From the NCBI GenBank assembly GCA_032622095.1, contig CP136069.1, forward strand, positions 156,415,043 to 156,479,042: DNA of 64,000 nt, in the 5' to 3' direction. The notes under the pieces were generated by a model. It saw only the letters and a list, made by a program, of their open reading frames with translations. It did not search any database and had not been told where the DNA came from. The position numbers and the translations under genes are program-made. Of the stretch, positions 39,501 to 45,500 are shown piece by piece. Source of the stretch: Siphonodentalium dalli. Lineage: Eukaryota; Mollusca; Scaphopoda; Gadilida; Siphonodentaliidae. The number at the start of each line of letters is the position of its first letter. Within the stretch, counting starts at the first letter, position 1.

Positions 39501-42500
39501 CAAATTTCATAATGATCCGATCAAAGGTACGACCTGTAGCCTCTATTGTTGATGCCTTACGCACACACACACGCACACACGGACGACGGACGACAAAGCC
39601 ATGGCAATAGCTCAAACTTTACAAAGTAAAGTTGAGCTAACAAGGGTTGGGCATCAAAGATGGATCTGGTCGAGTTTTTTTGCCTGTAAGAGTGAAACTA
39701 AAGAACCATAACTCAGAACTAAGGGCCATAACTCATGTAAAAACAATTGGACAAACCTGCTTTTCGAACTCAATCAAGTTATTTTTGTGAAAGATCGATA
39801 TACCAAATATAAATTAAATTGGTTGACATTTGTTCAAGTTATCGCGTTAACGGACATAACATTGCTATAAATAGAAACAAGTGGCATGACTCTGGTTAGA
39901 AAGTCGGGGTGGGTCTGATTTTCTGTGTGCAGCTGTCGCATGTGACAATAAACTCACAAACCACACAATGTCAGAATCCATCAATAAATGGCTATGTTAT
40001 ATAGGATTTGGGTCACATGCCTGCCAACCTCCCTCACAAGTTGAGTACTGATAAAAAAAAACTTGACTAAACATCTTAGGTAGAGTAATATCTCATAGAA
40101 ATGGTTCAGTTGTTTTTTCAAGATACATGTACATGAAATATAGTATACCGGATCAAGCCTGCACATAGTGTGTCTGTTATTTGCAGAATGAGGTCCACAG
40201 AGGGTGAATTTAGTGACTATCTCGCACGGTGGGCTAACATCACCAAATTCACCCTCTGGGAACCTTATTTTGGCTGTATATTGATATCACTCACCTGTCC
40301 ATGGATATCCCCACAAATAGTGACTGGTGTGGATACTGGCTGTATATTGTTATACATGTAACTCACCTGTCCATGGATATCCCCACATATAGTGACTGGT
40401 GTGGATACTGGCTGTACATTGTTATTCATGTTACTCACCTGTCCATGGATATCCCCACATACTGTGACTGGCGTGGATACTGGCTTAGTCTGGCTGTATG
40501 ATATCACTCACCTGTCCATGGATATCCCCACATACTGTGACTGACGTGGATATTGGCTCAGTCTGGCTGTATAGAGTTATCACTCACCTGTCCATGGATA
40601 TCCCCACATATTGTGACTGGTGTGGATACTGGCTGTACATTAGACTCTTCCAGCAGAAGCTCACAAACCATATCACATAATTTCTGTAATAGGGAAATAT
40701 AGAAGAACTTTACAGGTAGCAGCTTGATTGGTTTGTATGTAAATGTCACCAAGTCTATAGCTCAGTCCTTCAATTTTGAAAAATGTAGATGAACAGTAAA
40801 TTTTGCTTCTGATTTTGGACCCAGACACAATATTTTGTTTGTTGCAACTAGAGGAAATAACCCCTGGTATATACACATACACAGCCCTCATAGTTGGCTA
40901 TGAAAATCAGCCCTTGCCAAAGCCATTTTCTAAAGCAAACTGGGCGCCGGCAAATGGTTGCCATAGCAGATTGCCATTAAAGCCAAACAACCTGGATTAA
41001 AACGGCTGCGTACAGGTATATAATGCACAAAAAGAACATTGTTTTGAGATAATTTTAATAACTAGAACTTAATTAAACAAATTAAAGTCTACGTTATAAA
41101 ACCAGAACAGTTATCGGGCATCAGGTCAGACTCACAAAACGCACAAACATAAGAGCCTTGTGTTGGAATCATTGATGGGGGACAGTCCGAGGAATCGATT
41201 GTCTGAGAATTCAATAGTCGGATAACTGGAACAAGCAAGGCTGCAAATAGTGTGTCCGTCATTTACAGAATGAGGTCCCCCAGAGGGTGAATTTAGTGAT
41301 GCTATTGTGCACAGCAGGTTAGCTTCACCAAATTCACACTATGGGGACTTCATTCTGCTTAACCCTTTGAAAACGTTCATACACCCGACTGGCCGCAAAA
41401 GCGGCCAGCAGCATTCAGTGACATCATAAACCTATGTAGCATGTGTATACATGTTATAACCATTGGTATATCCACTTACATCTATGTAAATGATCCCAAG
41501 GAACTTCAGCAGTGCCATTTTTGCCGACTAGTTGGGGTACAAAAACATGCGCATGCGCACAGCGCAGAATTCAACAAACGTACATTATTTGAAGCGATTC
41601 GGGTAAAGCTCTACATTGTTGCGCGGTCCACAGGATTGTAGAAAGACACCATTTCGATCACTCTTTTGGTTTAAATTAGTATTGCATACATACTCAGTGT
41701 TCTGCCATATGTGAGGAAGGCGCACGCAGTTTCTTATTTGAGTCGATTTGTTTCGCGCATGCGCATAGGATAAAATGATAAATGTATGGGTTTTTGTGAA
41801 ATGATACAATCACATCAAGGATCTCCATAGTACATCAATTTGCGTTATACAGCTGCACGTTTTGACATTGCACCAGAGTAGTACTGTGGAAATGGGTTGC
41901 ATGGTCACAATACCATCTAGTCCGATCTACTTGCGCGTGCACATTACAAACACGTGGTCAAATCGTGCATTATTGAGCAATTATGTAAAGTTTAAGACTC
42001 GTGGCACCATTTGAACATGACCATCACCGTGCCCTATAGGCGATGTCTAAAACGGGACGTAATGCCATTGAATGCACAGGGAAGTGGTGTCATTCGATTA
42101 CTTGGGCTATATGCTTAGCAACCATTGATACCGTTAAATACAAACTACTTGTAGGTTCAATCTTCTGACCTGATGTATCTCCAGTTTCACAATAGGGTAT
42201 TGAATGCATAGAAAATGCCGTTTCTTAGCGCGGAATTATACGACGCTATAAGCTATAATTGCATTATACTTTCAGTTCCGGATAGTTGCTTAGAAACCGT
42301 TACCAGAGAGTGATCGTGTGTCAAAGTATACCGTTCTAAAAAATATACACAGTGGCCCATGGGAACATACCTGTACAATTTCAGACCTGTAGCACCATTT
42401 GAACATAACCATCAGCATGTGCATGCCAAGAATGTCTAAATTGGGACATAATACAATTGGATTCACAGGGCAATGGTGTCATTCGATCATTTGGGGTATT

Positions 42501-45500
42501 TGCTTAGCAACCGTTGCTACCCTTAAATACAAGTTAGGATCATACTTCTGGCCAGATACATCTCAAATTTCACAATAGGGTGTTGACTGCATCAAAAACG
42601 CCATTTCCTTGGGCTGAATTACGACCGTAAAAGCTATAATTGTATATTACTTTCAATATCGGGTAGATGCCTAGCAACCGTTACCAGGGAATGACCACGT
42701 GGCAATGTAACCAGATCGTAAAATAATCAGTGGTCCAAGGGAACATACATCTAAAGTTTCAGAAATGTGACACAACTTGAACATAAACAACACCATACAT
42801 CTAAATACTGGCCACAATATAAAAAATAACACTGGGAGCCCAGGGTCAGGGTGTTGATCGTTGTGGGGAGCCAGGGTTCAAAGGGTTAAGCTGTGCAGGG
42901 TATCATCACTAAATTCATACTCTGGGAACCTCATTCTGCAAATGACAGACACACTATTTGCAGGTTTGTTTGGATAACTGTTTGCAGTACCCGAATGATT
43001 TACAATCCAATGTGGAGCTATCAATCTGCCAATGCAGCAGGGAGACCAAGACGGGACCAAGACGAAGCTTCAAAATGGTGAAGGATCAGGCACCTGAAAC
43101 ACGACTACAACAATGGCACAAGAATGCTTGTGGCATATTGGAATATGGTCGCTCATTGTATATAATCTGATTTCCAATAGGGTTAAAATGTAGGGTCAAT
43201 AAAACCTAGGATAGAAAGGGCCAACCAAGGTTTTGGCCTGCCGTAAGCAAAATTTGAAATTCCAAGTTAAAAAAACAAACTGTTTCCTTGCACCAGAGAA
43301 TTGTGGGGGCGGTTCTATTGGGCTATAAAATTATCGGCGTAATTTGAAAGCACACCATGTAACACCTGAATTTATTTTCTTTGGGAAGTAAATCACTTGA
43401 GTGCCATGAACTACTTTAAAAAAATCAATATAAAATTAAAAAATATATACACCAACATTATAATGGAACAAGTTCCAAGCAGACCCGCCAGATAAATACC
43501 TATTGTTTTCAATACATATCAATTTTATATCACACTCAGAAGTATTTGCAACTCAGACTTTTCTCAGTAACTTTTGCTCTGCAAATTTGCATGGAAATCC
43601 CTCTGATGTACCAGACATTCATGTCATGAATCTCTTCTCGATCTAAGCGGCATAAGCCCGTAGAGATCATACTCCACCAGTTCAAACCTGGAGACTTATT
43701 GATGTTCTGACAGGAAACTTTATAACATTGAACAAACAAGGTAGGGAATAGAGCTGTATGGTATTCCGAACTACTCCAAATTAAAAATATCGTGCTAGTT
43801 TGAAACTGTCACTGTGATATCCCAGTATTTCATCCACAGGACTGTTTGTAAATAATCTGAGTTATTCTAAACTGAAGTTTGCTATATTAGTGTATAACCA
43901 GGTAACCTGTGTGTTGACAATGATAGTGTTGAAACGATTTGTCAATTGTTCACAAAAAACTAAATTTGTATCCACTCAGCTAATTAATACCGGATGTCTT
44001 GGCTAAGTTGGTTTGCATTTCATTGTGTGTATTTATCATTCCGTATCTGGACACATTAGTCCATACTCATGCTTAATTATTTACACACATACTGACAGAA
44101 TATGCAATAAATCTATAGGTATAATTATTGTATTCAAATAAACGTGGCGTGACACAAATTGAATGAACACCAAAGGCTTCAAAGTGCGGCTGCCGATACC
44201 GTTATCTTTGATATTAATTAGCGAAATTGTCCTAAAATTCTGGTTTTGTGTAAGTAATTCTACTAAATAGCACGGCTTTTGTTTTAACTTTTAACACTGT
44301 CCTTGCAGTTGTTGGTACTGGTATATACTATATTGTATTGTACTATTGTCCTGTTAAAACATAGTGCGAGCACGGCTTACTCAATTGAATGCAACTAATC
44401 AAAGTTCTTGGGATTCTGAAGAAATTTTTTCGTGAACAATTCTTCGATGTCAACTAAACCAGAGTTTCCGCTACTACGGCAGCGGCCGCATTCCCCTCCC
44501 CAACCTTGACTTAATATTGGTCACAAACTAGCCACAGACCTAGCTCAGTCCGCTTTTTACACAGGATGAGCGAACACCGATGCTGACGATTAACAGATTG
44601 CAAGGAATACTACACTTGGTGCCTGAATAAGACATGATCAGTAGCGCGGACCTGCACGTGCACAGTTGTCTACACAATCATGGGTAACGCTTTGTATGTC
44701 GGGCGAATATTTAGTAGTAATCAGCCTATCTGTCAGATTTCTGTCAATAAGTTTCTAACCCACTATTTCCGCTCAAAATGTGCAATATACATCGTATGTC
44801 ATTGGGGTTGGGGTTCTGAGCTACAACAATGAACACAGGTGAGTTTTGGCAGTTGCTGCGACGAACAGTGCATAACTTTTCCCCCAAATTAAGATCTGTA
44901 TCAAGGGAATGTTTAATTAAAAATAAAACAATTAATTTACTTATTACTAATAGTTATTATCAGTGTATTTATTCCCTATCCAATTATTACAAAATTATCC
45001 ATTTTTAAATTTTTACGATTCCAGCATGAGGTCATCTTCATCTGAGGAATGGCTTTTGATTTTACAACAACTAGTTTTGATCGGTACTGTGAACAAAATA
45101 CAAAGAAAGCACCGACGCAGAACGTGGTATAGCACATGCTCATCTCCTTACGTAACACCTGTTACTGCTGGACTGTGTGACAATACAATGTGTCTTTTGC
45201 CAACCCGGGCAGTCTTTGATGTTGGTAGTCTTTGATGTTGGCTTTTAATATTGCTACTGTTTAAATAAAAGGTGTATCCACTTTCAAAAGAAACTCCCCA
45301 AATCGCTGTCTTCAATATTTACTAATATACATGATATCCATAACCACAATACCCGGTTCAAAGCAAATTCAAATCTGTATTGTGAATTCAGAAGAACAAA
45401 AAAAGCAAGAAGTGTCATATCAACCAGAGCCAGATGTCTATGGAATGAACTCCCATGTGATTGTAAGCTTCGCGTAGAAATTAGTGACAAATATCATAAG

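Noticed and set aside
40265..40507. Frame with three GDIHGQ repeats as a separate phosphatase gene
   Set aside because: It is the open frame of the exon 2 minisatellite. It lacks an acceptor and every other PPP motif.
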